Source of the DNA: JAZLIT01 sp045617525
Lineage (GTDB): Bacteria > Bacillota > Bacilli > Bacillales_A > Planococcaceae
DNA length: 21,985 bases
Direction of reading: 5' to 3'
Assembly: GCA_045617525.1 (NCBI GenBank)
Contig: JAZLIT010000248.1
Location: 1 to 21,985, forward strand
Shown here piece by piece: positions 1-7,431 of the stretch. Within the stretch, counting starts at the first letter, position 1; every line of letters starts with the position of its first letter. Below the pieces are notes generated by a model. It was not told where the DNA came from. It did no database searches and saw only the letters and a program-made list of their open reading frames with translations. The translations under genes and the position numbers were made by a program.

Positions 1-29
1 TTTTTATATTTTGCAGAGGAGGGTGAATC

Positions 30-1148
30 ATGTGGAAGATGTTGAAAACATTCTTAATCATTGAGCGTTCTACCAAAAGTAATTTTTATTCATTATTTAT
101 TGTCACAGCTTTAATTATCGGTGTAATGTTTATGGCATCGAAAGACACCTATAATAACCTGCTTGTCGATGCTACATCAGAATATCAATCTACTACATCT
201 GCTCTAAGTAAATTTCAAATTGTTGATGTAAGTACGATTGATAATAGTGATAGTACCTTCGGGATATTAACAAGACTTAGACAAGCTATTGCACTTAAGC
301 TCGCTGCCCTTAAAACAGAAAAGGAGAACATGCTTCATATAGCATTAGAGAGAACAATCAATCTTAGGGAAAGTTTATATGATGCAAATGAATTTGAAAA
401 AGTTCGAAATCTCATTCCTCCTAAAATACATAACGATAATGAGCGTGTGTTTGTGCAAGCTTTATTAGAAAGGGAATTGCCATTAAAGCAAGATATGATG
501 CAATATTGGCCGTTTTTATTATCTATCTTTACAATGGTTGGATTAGTATGGTTCCCATTTTTAAGCTTTTATACGAGCGGAATTATGATTGAGGATTTTA
601 AACATCTTTCCATAGTAAAAGGCTATCCAATTCGATTTGACAAATACGTAGTTGCTAAAAGTATCTCGAAAATCTTCATCATTTTTATTTATATCGCATT
701 AATATTTATACTAAGCCTGCCGTTAATTTTTTGGAAAGGGCTAGGTTATTCTAACTATCCAGTTATTGTTTATAACGGAGAACCCATTGCCTACACTATT
801 CCTCAGTACATTTTATTATGTTTTGCCTTTATGTTTATCATCACGATTTTCACTCTACTATTATCAATTATTTTTAATATGTTATTTAAAAATATGTACA
901 TTACTTTTTTCGTTCAAATAATTTTATATTTTATTCCCATCATTTTCTCAAGCTTAATTTCCTTAATTCCATATAATCCGTTTAACTTTTTGAATTTCAA
1001 CATGATTATTAAAGGCGGATCTTTAGAATTAGAAAATCCTATTAATCTCACATACATTGGTGGTTTCATAACACTATTGATTTGTATTGTTATCATGTTG
1101 TTCATTATTCAACGCTTCTTATCAGCGAGTAAGATTAAACGGGTATAG
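30..1148 (+). CDS. ABC-2 type transporter permease subunit (first of a paralogous pair)
   Basis: This is a 372-residue integral membrane protein. One membrane segment lies near residues 20-40, then a soluble stretch to about residue 155 that is probably outside the cell, then about five more hydrophobic segments (about 159-182, 207-232, 257-285, 287-312 and 342-366). This is the usual layout of ABC-2 permeases with a large loop between TM1 and TM2. The loop between TM2 and TM3 carries the phrase VKGYPIRFDKYVVAKS, matched by LRGYPIADWKKIFAKG in the next gene, so the two are paralogous half-permeases. The ATG follows AGAGGAGGG (15-23) at good spacing. The next gene starts 11 nt after the stop, so they form an operon. 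The substrate cannot be told from the sequence. The ATP-binding partner may lie upstream of the window; the one downstream is broken. Confidence 0.8.
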   Translation: MWKMLKTFLIIERSTKSNFYSLFIVTALIIGVMFMASKDTYNNLLVDATSEYQSTTSALSKFQIVDVSTIDNSDSTFGILTRLRQAIALKLAALKTEKENMLHIALERTINLRESLYDANEFEKVRNLIPPKIHNDNERVFVQALLERELPLKQDMMQYWPFLLSIFTMVGLVWFPFLSFYTSGIMIEDFKHLSIVKGYPIRFDKYVVAKSISKIFIIFIYIALIFILSLPLIFWKGLGYSNYPVIVYNGEPIAYTIPQYILLCFAFMFIITIFTLLLSIIFNMLFKNMYITFFVQIILYFIPIIFSSLISLIPYNPFNFLNFNMIIKGGSLELENPINLTYIGGFITLLICIVIMLFIIQRFLSASKIKRV

Positions 1149-1159
1149 GGGGTAAGTGT

Positions 1160-2362
1160 GTGAAAGCATATTTAAAAATTGAACTGACAAAATTTTTTAC
1201 CAATCGAAAAAATCTAGCTGTCTATATACTAGTAGCTGCTTGTGCATTGTTTTATGCATTAGAAATAGCACCTTCGTATGATCCAATCGAAAAAGTGGAT
1301 TATGATGAAATCAAATCAGCTTATGACACTAGGGTTGAGTGGACTAATTCTCGAAAAGGTAAAAATAACGAGGGCGCTCATCCTGCTGTTGTTTATTCAA
1401 TATTCCAATTTTTATCTTGGAATAGCCTAGATATTAAGCGTATGGCGGCATTAGAGAAAAATGATTTAAAGGAGTATACGTATTTAACAAATAGATGGTA
1501 TATATTCGTGGACAAGCACACCTATACAACAGGTTATTATACTTATAATCCAAGATATTATACATACGGAAATCCGGATGCTCATGAGCAAGGACATTTA
1601 GCTTATTTATCAACCGCTACCCGTTACGGAAAATATGTATTATTAGATAAAAAAATTACAATAGATGTACTAGAAGAACGTACAGCGAATCAAACCATTT
1701 ACCGGCTTCTAGAAAGCTACTTACCGTATGTATTTTATATTGGGTGTTTATTATTAACAGCTGATATCGTTTTACAGGACCGAAGAAATCCAAGCTTACT
1801 TCGCGGCTATCCGATAGCCGATTGGAAAAAAATATTTGCAAAAGGTATCACAGCATTTGTCGGTAGTATCGCTTTAATTATCCCAATGCTTATCGCTTAT
1901 TTTATTATCGCCATACAATCTGGCTTTGGCTCTTTGCAACTACCAATTCCCGTAATAATTGAAGAAAATTATAAACCAGCATATGATGCGATTACACTTG
2001 GTCAGTACTTCGTTCAAGTAGGAATATTAATTTCAGGCTGGTTCGCCGTAATTATTTCATTAGTTCTGTTACTGAGTGTCACAATTCGTCAAGAGCTTGC
2101 GAATTTAGCGGGTGGTGTAGTTTTAATCTTCTCTGAAAAATTTTATATTGATGAGGGCCTTGGCTACTTCAAGCCGGTCGAAAATTACTTACCAACCTAT
2201 ACACAAGTTAGTAAAGTGGTCACAAATGTAAAAAATTTCTTTTACGAGTCAGAGGGTATTGTATTTTTACGTGGTTTTACCATTTTAAGTACAACAGCCT
2301 TAATTTTATTAATTATTACATTAGGCATTACGTTAATTCGACGTTATCGTTTTATTAAATAG
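1160..2362 (+). CDS. ABC-2 type transporter permease subunit (second of the pair)
   Basis: A 400-residue membrane protein with the same plan as its upstream neighbour: TM1 at about residues 16-36, an extracytoplasmic domain of about 145 residues rich in Tyr, Thr and Asn (about 40-185), then five or six hydrophobic segments to the C-terminus, which ends in a basic tail. The shared GYPI...AK phrase after TM2 marks it as a paralogue of the first permease. The start is GTG at 1160, preceded by a G-rich Shine-Dalgarno (AGGGGG, about 1146-1152). It probably forms a heterodimeric membrane channel with the first permease. A strong ribosome binding site (AGGGAGGGGG) follows the stop and leads into a degenerate ATPase reading frame, so the transporter may have lost a dedicated ATPase. 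The transported substrate is unknown. Confidence 0.8.
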   Translation: MKAYLKIELTKFFTNRKNLAVYILVAACALFYALEIAPSYDPIEKVDYDEIKSAYDTRVEWTNSRKGKNNEGAHPAVVYSIFQFLSWNSLDIKRMAALEKNDLKEYTYLTNRWYIFVDKHTYTTGYYTYNPRYYTYGNPDAHEQGHLAYLSTATRYGKYVLLDKKITIDVLEERTANQTIYRLLESYLPYVFYIGCLLLTADIVLQDRRNPSLLRGYPIADWKKIFAKGITAFVGSIALIIPMLIAYFIIAIQSGFGSLQLPIPVIIEENYKPAYDAITLGQYFVQVGILISGWFAVIISLVLLLSVTIRQELANLAGGVVLIFSEKFYIDEGLGYFKPVENYLPTYTQVSKVVTNVKNFFYESEGIVFLRGFTILSTTALILLIITLGITLIRRYRFIK

Positions 2363-2374
2363 GGAGGGGGTTAC

Positions 2375-2624
2375 ATGCTGCATTTGACGTCTGTACGCGT
2401 TAAAAATATGTCACAGGAAGGAAACAGACAAATTTTAAACAAACATTCTACAACGTCCCTTTAAAAGTGATTTATGGTGGTATGGAGCTAATAGTCGTAC
2501 CAAATGGTAACGAAAAGGTTTTAACAAATATATTAATATTTTAAAACGTGAAGAATTGTTAGAATTTACGTTTGGAAATGATCTTAAACGACTTATATTC
2601 TATGTATTATCACAAATGGAATAA
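2375..2624 (+). pseudogene. Broken N-terminal fragment of an ABC transporter ATP-binding gene
   Basis: After a strong ribosome binding site, ATG at 2375 opens a 29-codon frame (stop at 2462) beginning MLHLTSVRVKN, typical of an ATPase N-terminus. The similarity continues in another frame from 2446 (FYNVPLKVIYGG, then LIVVPNGNEKVLTNIL) to a stop near 2542, and in a third frame (NILKREELLEFTFGND...) to TAA at 2622-2624. The piece VVPNGNEKVLTNIL is recognisable as an eroded Walker A (consensus GPNGAGKTTL) at the expected distance from the N-terminus. No Q-loop, signature or Walker B follows, so at most the first quarter survives. The position, 12 nt after the second permease, suggests it was the ATPase of this transporter. 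The family call is by eye and moderate in confidence; the frame disruption is plain. Confidence 0.6.
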
Positions 2625-2634
2625 CCTATACAAT

Positions 2635-2683
2635 AAACCGAAAATTTAGAATTATTTTTAATATTTTCGGTTTAATTTTTTTA
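2635..2683 (+). terminator. Intrinsic terminator after the ABC permease operon
   Basis: An 11-bp stem AAACCGAAAAT / ATTTTCGGTTT (2635-2645 with 2663-2673) is followed by AATTTTTTT. It is correctly oriented to end the plus-strand operon and lies just after the degenerate ATPase frame, which suggests the original 3' end of the operon is close by and the missing ATPase body was deleted. Confidence 0.7.
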
Positions 2684-2740
2684 GTAAAAAGAGGCAAGCA
2701 TAAAGTCACTGAAGAATCCTCTTAGGATTAGAAGTACGAA

Positions 2741-3023
2741 ATGACGTGGGTACTGGGGTTATTTGTCACAGATGGCCATATGAATAAAGAAACTCATAGC
2801 ATTTATTTTACGCAAAAAGAGGAACGAATATTAAAGTGAATCGAAAAACATATGGATGTTGTTTATGTATCAACGATTCATTATCTAATTGAACCCGAGT
2901 TAATTAAAATTTTGAACTCAAATGAAATGTCTTACAACAGTTGAAAGCTTTAAGTTACAAAGATCGAACTGAATTCCTATTACAATAGAAATAATAATTG
3001 CTGATGAATTAAAAAACTATTGA
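2741..3023 (+). pseudogene. Decayed LAGLIDADG-type homing endonuclease
   Basis: Frame from 2741 reads MTWVLGLFVTDGHMNKETHS then IYFTQKEERILK before TGA at 2837-2839. It continues in the same frame (IEKHMDVVYV... IEPELIKILN) to TGA at 2942-2944. A third patch in another frame (IPITIEIIIADELKNY) ends at 3021-3023. The phrase WVLGLFVTDGH fits the LAGLIDADG helix followed by the catalytic acidic residue and the conserved small-residue beta strand (SIYFTQKEERIL resembles the usual S/N-I-x-S-Q-K-D-x-x-L). Intact family members carry the motif once or twice in proteins of 150 residues or more. In-frame stops and a frame change mark it as dead. No host intron or intein is visible around it. Assignment is by motif recognition only. 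Confidence 0.5.
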
Positions 3024-3054
3024 GGGTGAATATTAGAACCTTAAAAGCTAATAG

Positions 3055-3081
3055 GTGAGTTGACGAGGCATACCAGCTCAC
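3055..3081. other. Hairpin in decayed region
   Basis: GTGAGTTG (3055-3062) pairs with CAGCTCAC (3074-3081), 8 bp with one wobble and an 11-nt loop. No clear U-tract follows, so it is not scored as a terminator. It may be the fossil of a transcript end or of an element terminus. Confidence 0.3.
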
Positions 3082-3091
3082 TCTTACAAAT

Positions 3092-3123
<32 letters not shown>

Positions 3124-3125
3124 CT

Positions 3126-3240
3126 ATGTTTCATCAGGTAAGTATACTTATAACAGTGAGACAAAGTGCGATTTTACACAAATAATTGCATTTTGTCTCA
3201 AATGCGTTGCAAAATATCTAGTTGATATCAGTTGAAACAT
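3126..3240. repeat. Inverted-repeat element, MITE-like or IS-end remnant
   Basis: Outer inverted repeats ATGTTTCA (3126-3133) and TGAAACAT (3233-3240) enclose a strong hairpin, TGAGACAAAGTGC (3157-3169) with GCATTTTGTCTCA (3188-3200): 13 bp with one G-T pair. The two nested blocks are in the same order on both arms but with unequal spacing. There is no coding capacity. Such nested inverted repeats of about 115 bp fit a miniature transposable element or two residual insertion-sequence ends. The identity is not established. Confidence 0.35.
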
Positions 3241-3299
3241 CTAAATTAGGCCATTTTTAATTGGAATTTTTATAATTGTGTAATTTATTGATAGTATCT

Positions 3300-4013
3300 T
3301 TACTTTACACATTTAAAAACGAATGACTTTGAATCCTTTGTTGCTGGCTGAAATTCCCCATCACCATATGCAAAAACCATTGAAAATCCTGCTTCGTTTA
3401 ATGCATTAGCAATTTCATCATACGCTCTGAAAATAAGCTGATACGTATCTTTCAAAACTTTATGAGTGCTCCTTTGCTCAAAGTATGTATGAAACGTAAA
3501 AACATTCTCCTGTATACCATCATACTCGTCCCATGTAGCGTAAACATCATTGTCATTCATGAATTCATCGACTGAATCATCCTGCATCCACGATTCCCAT
3601 ACCTTTGCGTTCGGATTCCGTGTATCAAAAATAAAATGACCACCTGGCTTTAAAGAGCGATACACATCTTCTAAAGTTTGCTTCCAGCTTTCTTCCGTAA
3701 TAAACACTTGCGCCACATTTGCAGTCATAATTACTGTATCATACGCTTCGGATACAAGATTCCGGCTATCACCAATCACCCATGTAACTCCATGTGCACC
3801 TTGCTTTTCTTTCGCACGGGCTATGGATTCTTTATTCGGATCAATTGCTGTCACCGAACATCCTAATTTTGCTATCTCTAGGGTAACACGACCTGTACCG
3901 CAGCCTAGATCTGCTATCGATTTCGGTTCGATTGACTTAATCAACGACAGAAAAAAATCATCATACTTCCCCCACTTATTTATATTGTCATATACAAATG
4001 CACGTATACTCAT
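3300..4013 (-). CDS. Class I SAM-dependent methyltransferase
   Basis: A 237-residue soluble protein with a Rossmann-type methyltransferase fold. Motif I, IADLGCGTGRVTLEIAK, is at about residues 33-49 and binds the methionine part of S-adenosylmethionine. An acidic residue closing strand 2 (AIDPNKESI, D about 58) should bind the ribose. Motif II/III (WVIGDSRNL, then DTVIMTANVAQVF) and the post-motif LKPGGHFIFDTRNP follow. It resembles UbiE/methyltransferase-25 type small-molecule enzymes, but the substrate cannot be read from the sequence. ATG at 4013 is preceded by AGGGGGAAG at proper spacing. It appears to be a single-gene unit at the edge of the decayed region. Confidence 0.85.
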   Translation of the reverse strand: MSIRAFVYDNINKWGKYDDFFLSLIKSIEPKSIADLGCGTGRVTLEIAKLGCSVTAIDPNKESIARAKEKQGAHGVTWVIGDSRNLVSEAYDTVIMTANVAQVFITEESWKQTLEDVYRSLKPGGHFIFDTRNPNAKVWESWMQDDSVDEFMNDNDVYATWDEYDGIQENVFTFHTYFEQRSTHKVLKDTYQLIFRAYDEIANALNEAGFSMVFAYGDGEFQPATKDSKSFVFKCVK

Positions 4014-4080
4014 ATAACTTCCCCCTACTAAAATGATATTTTAAAAAAATATAATTGGTAATATAAGTATCTTAACACAT

Positions 4081-4118
4081 AAAAAACCACCAAACGAATT
4101 AAACTTCGCCAGGTGGTT
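4081..4118 (-). terminator. Terminator of the MFS gene
   Basis: On the minus strand AACCACC (4118-4112) pairs with GGTGGTT (4091-4085) around a loop with partial inner pairing, followed by a run of six U. It starts 6 nt after the MFS stop codon. Confidence 0.8.
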
Positions 4119-4123
4119 CACTT

Positions 4124-5320
4124 TTACTCAAATGCAATTGCCATTCTTTTCGCCTTTAAATACAACACAAAGCTTATCGATAACGCTAAGCTAAACACGC
4201 CAAAAATAACACCCATAATCTGCAGACCAACTAAATCTAATAGCGCCCCAGTTGATAATAATACGACTTGAAATGCGGTTTGATCCATCATATTGCGGAA
4301 TGCGAAAAATCGACCGTGGTACTCTTTTGGTACTTGTCGTTGGAAAATGGTAATGGTTGTTGGGAAAAAGCAGCCAACAGTAAAGCCAAATACTGCAAAT
4401 ATCACAAGAGCAACCCACTCGATATTTGTGAAATACATCATTAACTGGAGGAATCCAACTAAAAATACACTTGTAAATAAAATGGAGCCGGTTTTGAATT
4501 TTTGTCCAATACGCTTTATTAAGAATGCGCCAAGCATAAAGCCAACGCCCTCGACTGTATAAATTAAGCCTGAAAGACTGGTTGAATCATGCATTTCAGA
4601 TAGTTTCATAATGATTAAGTTAAATGAACCTAAAAATAATATGGGAATGATCATTAGTACGAGCGATACGAGTACAACCGGAAATTGGCGTAATACAGGC
4701 AAAACTTCCTTGAAACTGCCCTTTTCTTTGCCTTTTTTTGGCTGTCCATCTGCTTCAGTATCAGGCTCAAGTACAAGCAATTTTAAAATAAAGTACATTG
4801 CGATATACATAATAAATGACACGACATATAACCATAAAATATCAAAATAGCTCACCATAACCCCAGCTGCAGCAGCCCCAACAATTCGAGAGAGCGTACG
4901 GATATTCATATTCCATGCGTTTAATTCAAGTAAGTCCTTGTCTTTCACAATCATCGGAATTACGGATTGTAAAGCGGGCATGAAAAATGTTGCCGCTATT
5001 TGCAAACTGATTAAAAATGCGACCATCCAAAAAATACTTTGCGTATATATTGCAATAAACATAAATAATACGCTGACAATACGCGCCAAGGATGACAATA
5101 ATAATACCTTTTTCTTACTGGTTGAATCGATTATTCGCCCAGCCAATGGTGCTACAAGGAGCCCGGCTAGCATTCCAATCGCTAAAATAACGGATTTATG
5201 AAAATCTGAAGGGACGAGCTTTGTCATAAACGCTAAATTGCCGATAATCCCAGCCCATAGCCCAATTCCAACGACGAATTCCCCGATTAACACGATCCAG
5301 ACGTTGCGGTTACGCCACAT
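4124..5320 (-). CDS. Major facilitator superfamily exporter
   Basis: A 398-residue protein with about 12 hydrophobic segments and a cytoplasmic central loop with basic and acidic stretches (about residues 185-205, DTEADGQPKKGKEKG). The first cytoplasmic loop has a variant of MFS motif A (LAGRIIDSTSKKKVLL, residues about 59-74). The overall look (MWRNRNVWIVLIGEFVVGIG... start, about 400 residues) is of the MFS_3 / macrolide-efflux and enterobactin-exporter-like group, so drug or small-molecule export is likely; the substrate is not predictable. ATG at 5320 has AGGAGA upstream. It is monocistronic, between its own terminator and a promoter with an inverted repeat (5340-5360), which suggests induction by a dedicated repressor. 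Confidence 0.85.
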   Translation of the reverse strand: MWRNRNVWIVLIGEFVVGIGLWAGIIGNLAFMTKLVPSDFHKSVILAIGMLAGLLVAPLAGRIIDSTSKKKVLLLSSLARIVSVLFMFIAIYTQSIFWMVAFLISLQIAATFFMPALQSVIPMIVKDKDLLELNAWNMNIRTLSRIVGAAAAGVMVSYFDILWLYVVSFIMYIAMYFILKLLVLEPDTEADGQPKKGKEKGSFKEVLPVLRQFPVVLVSLVLMIIPILFLGSFNLIIMKLSEMHDSTSLSGLIYTVEGVGFMLGAFLIKRIGQKFKTGSILFTSVFLVGFLQLMMYFTNIEWVALVIFAVFGFTVGCFFPTTITIFQRQVPKEYHGRFFAFRNMMDQTAFQVVLLSTGALLDLVGLQIMGVIFGVFSLALSISFVLYLKAKRMAIAFE

Positions 5321-5339
5321 ATGTAATCTCCTATCTGTC

Positions 5340-5383
5340 TACAGTATTATGTTTACTGTACTTTATTTCGTGTTCCGAATCAA
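5340..5383 (-). promoter_or_regulatory. Promoter and putative operator of the MFS gene
   Basis: On the minus strand TTGATT (5383-5378), a 17-nt spacer and TACAGT (5360-5355) form a sigma-A-like promoter. The perfect 7-bp inverted repeat TACAGTA-N7-TACTGTA (5360-5340) covers the -10 and the expected start point, a typical repressor position. No regulator gene lies next to it. Confidence 0.5.
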
Positions 5384-5407
5384 TAACAATACTGAGTAGA
5401 GGGAAAA

Positions 5408-5441
5408 TTAAAACACCGCTATCTATATAGCAGTGTTTTAA
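5408..5441 (-). terminator. Terminator of the TSUP-DUF218 operon
   Basis: TTAAAACACTGCTA and TAGCGGTGTTTTAA (minus strand, 5441-5428 with 5421-5408) form a 14-bp stem with one mismatch. It overlaps the TAA stop of the DUF218 gene and is followed by TTTTCC. Confidence 0.75.
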
Positions 5442-6439
5442 TTAATATTTGCAAATGTAATGAGTACCCAGGCTAACGTGTACAAGGCAATTAATAAAAG
5501 ATGCCACCATTTTTTCATCTCTAGTAAGCCAATAAACTCGCGTGTAAACGCATTTGGCAAATAGTAAAATGCTGTCTTTGCACCAATCCCGTTCGCTCTT
5601 AAATTGACTTTTGATGCATAAATACTTGCTCTATAAACATGAAAATTATTCGATACGAAAATCCCGCGTGCCTGTTTAAACCGTGCATCCAGTATCTGCT
5701 TTGAAAATAGCATATTTTCATAGGTTGTCTTCGATTTGGCCTCTGCAATGATCTTTCCAGCTGGGATTCCATGTTTATCTATCATATATTTTTTCATTGC
5801 CACGGCTTCTGCAATAAGTTCATCACTACCCTTACCACCTGAAGTAATAAGTAGTGGTGCCCTCCCCCACTTTTTATAGATGCGCACCGCTTTATCTAAG
5901 CGACTTGCAAGCAGTGGAGGCACTTTGTCGCCAATTAAGCCAGAGCCAAGCACGATAATATAATCGGGCTTATACATGACCGGGAAAACGTTGTAGATCA
6001 AGAAATAGACAGCGGTAGACGTATACATACCCGTGAAATACACAAAAAGTCCGATTATATAAAATAAACCGAAACTCATAATATCCGAGTGTTCACTCGA
6101 AAAATAAAGCGTAATCGATAAAAGTAAAATGCCAATTAAGGCGACACCAAATAGGGAAATAAACAAATTACGTAAACTGCGCCCTTCTTTTTCCATCAGG
6201 GTTTTGCTGCTGAAAAACGTTAAAATAGATAATACTAGCAAAATAGCTGGAATAATCGTTAAGTAAAAGACAGAATTAAAAAAGTAATAGCGCTCTATAT
6301 CATGTGTAGATGTAAAATATGTATTGTTCCACACGAAATTAATGGCCACTAGTAGTAAAAAGTAAAGCCAATAAATATTAAAATAGCTACTTCGATTTGT
6401 GAGAAACAATAGGACAAATACAACGATTAAAAAGAGCAA
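5438..6439 (-). CDS. Membrane protein with C-terminal DUF218 (YdcF/SanA-like) domain
   Basis: A 333-residue protein. The first about 150 residues hold about five hydrophobic segments. From about residue 158 there is a DUF218 domain: DYIIVLGSGL, then PPLLASRLDKAVRIYKKW, LLITSGGKG, AEAVAMKKYM, the loop EAKSKTTYENMLFSK and FVSNNFHVYRA. A final hydrophobic segment (about 310-330) follows. Family members act at or near the cell envelope; E. coli ElyC and SanA are linked to envelope integrity, but the reaction is unsettled. The start is TTG at 6439: AAGGAGGT lies 6 nt upstream and no ATG is suitably placed. It lies 42 nt downstream of the TSUP gene, so the two are probably co-transcribed. Confidence 0.8.
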   Translation of the reverse strand: MLFLIVVFVLLFLTNRSSYFNIYWLYFLLLVAINFVWNNTYFTSTHDIERYYFFNSVFYLTIIPAILLVLSILTFFSSKTLMEKEGRSLRNLFISLFGVALIGILLLSITLYFSSEHSDIMSFGLFYIIGLFVYFTGMYTSTAVYFLIYNVFPVMYKPDYIIVLGSGLIGDKVPPLLASRLDKAVRIYKKWGRAPLLITSGGKGSDELIAEAVAMKKYMIDKHGIPAGKIIAEAKSKTTYENMLFSKQILDARFKQARGIFVSNNFHVYRASIYASKVNLRANGIGAKTAFYYLPNAFTREFIGLLEMKKWWHLLLIALYTLAWVLITFANIN

Positions 6440-6481
6440 ATATGGACCTCCTTCAAAATCAATATGTGTAGACCCTATTAT

Positions 6482-7249
6482 CTATTGTAAATAATCATAT
6501 ACATTTTTTGCTAGAAGTAGCACCGTTACCGTAATAAAAAGTGCGCGTACATAGCCCGCCCCTTTTCTAATTGCAAATTTTGAACCCACGATAGCGCCAA
6601 TGATTTGAGCAAGGCCCATAATAATACCGTAAGCAAAATTCACCTGCCCAAGAAATAAAAACATAATTAACGCGCCAATATTACTACCAAAGTTTAAAAG
6701 CTTTGCATTGCCCGCTGCCTTTAAAAAGTCAAAGCCAATCATTAAAAATGCAAAGATAAAAAAAGAACCCGTACCTGGACCTAAAAAGCCATCATAAAAG
6801 CCTATTAGGAAAATAACACAAATGAAGATGAAGTAGCGCGCTGGAGACAGTTCTTTCTCCATTGAAACACTGCCCCAGTCCTTTTTCGCCAACGTATACA
6901 CAAGTACAACTGCGAGCATAAATAGCATTAACGGTTTTAACAGCTCAGGGTTCATTAAATGGACAACCCAAGCCCCAAGCATTGAGCCCACAAAGGTTAA
7001 CGGAAATAGTTTATACATAGATTTTAAGTCGATTTTGCCTGAACGGTAAAACATGATCGTACTTGTAAGAGACCCCATCGTACCAGCGAGCTTATTTGTT
7101 GCAACTGCTGCTGAGGGTGGTAATCCCACAAAAAGTAAGCCTGGAAGCGTAATTAAGCCTCCACCCCCTACAACTGAATCCACAAATGCTGCTATAAAGC
7201 CTAATGTGATTAAGATAAGAATTATATTTGGATCGAGGTCAAAAAACAT
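6482..7249 (-). CDS. TSUP family permease (TauE/SafE-like)
   Basis: About 255 residues with about eight hydrophobic segments. The N-terminal half contains FIAAFVDSVVGGGGLITLPGLL, the glycine-rich signature of the TauE/SafE sulphite/sulphonate exporter family, and the second half repeats a related pattern (GFYDGFLGPGTGSFFIFAFL). The family exports small anions such as sulphite, sulphoacetate or thiosulphate; the substrate here is unknown. I place the start at ATG 7249. A TTG at 7261 is also in frame but touches the Shine-Dalgarno (GAAGGG, 7267-7262), leaving no spacing, while the ATG has 12 nt. It is the first gene of an operon with the DUF218 gene and sits under a promoter overlapped by a palindrome. 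Confidence 0.85.
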   Translation of the reverse strand: MFFDLDPNIILILITLGFIAAFVDSVVGGGGLITLPGLLFVGLPPSAAVATNKLAGTMGSLTSTIMFYRSGKIDLKSMYKLFPLTFVGSMLGAWVVHLMNPELLKPLMLFMLAVVLVYTLAKKDWGSVSMEKELSPARYFIFICVIFLIGFYDGFLGPGTGSFFIFAFLMIGFDFLKAAGNAKLLNFGSNIGALIMFLFLGQVNFAYGIIMGLAQIIGAIVGSKFAIRKGAGYVRALFITVTVLLLAKNVYDYLQ

Positions 7250-7281
7250 GGTATGTAACAACCCTTCTATTCTTTATGTCA

Positions 7282-7319
7282 TTACTATGAATAGTAAGGA
7301 AATTTTACCTCGTTGTAAA
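7282..7319 (-). promoter_or_regulatory. Promoter and palindromic operator candidate of the TSUP operon
   Basis: Minus strand TTTACA (7319-7314), 17-nt spacer, TACTAT (7296-7291). A 16-bp inverted repeat TTACTAT-TC-ATAGTAA (7297-7282) covers the -10 element exactly. The position suggests a repressor site. Confidence 0.55.
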
Positions 7320-7364
7320 TACATGGGTATAAGAAAGTAGAAGAAATTAGAAAATTCTCCCCTA

Positions 7365-7393
7365 TTCGCATAACTAAATTAGTTTGTTATAAT
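7365..7393 (+). promoter_or_regulatory. Sigma-A-type promoter for the gene at 7432
   Basis: TTCGCA (7365-7370), 17-nt spacer, TATAAT (7388-7393). The transcript would start near 7400, shortly before the GAGGGAG ribosome binding site. Confidence 0.55.
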
Positions 7394-7431
7394 AAGAGAA
7401 AGAGAATTTTCTTGAGGGAGATGCAACTATC

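Noticed and set aside
1..29. C-terminus of an upstream gene
   Set aside because: One frame ends with TGA at 24-26, but eight codons are too few to show a real coding sequence.
4293..5201. Several plus-strand open frames opposite the MFS gene
   Set aside because: All are antisense shadows of a membrane protein gene, rich in Asn, Thr and Ile, without supporting signals.
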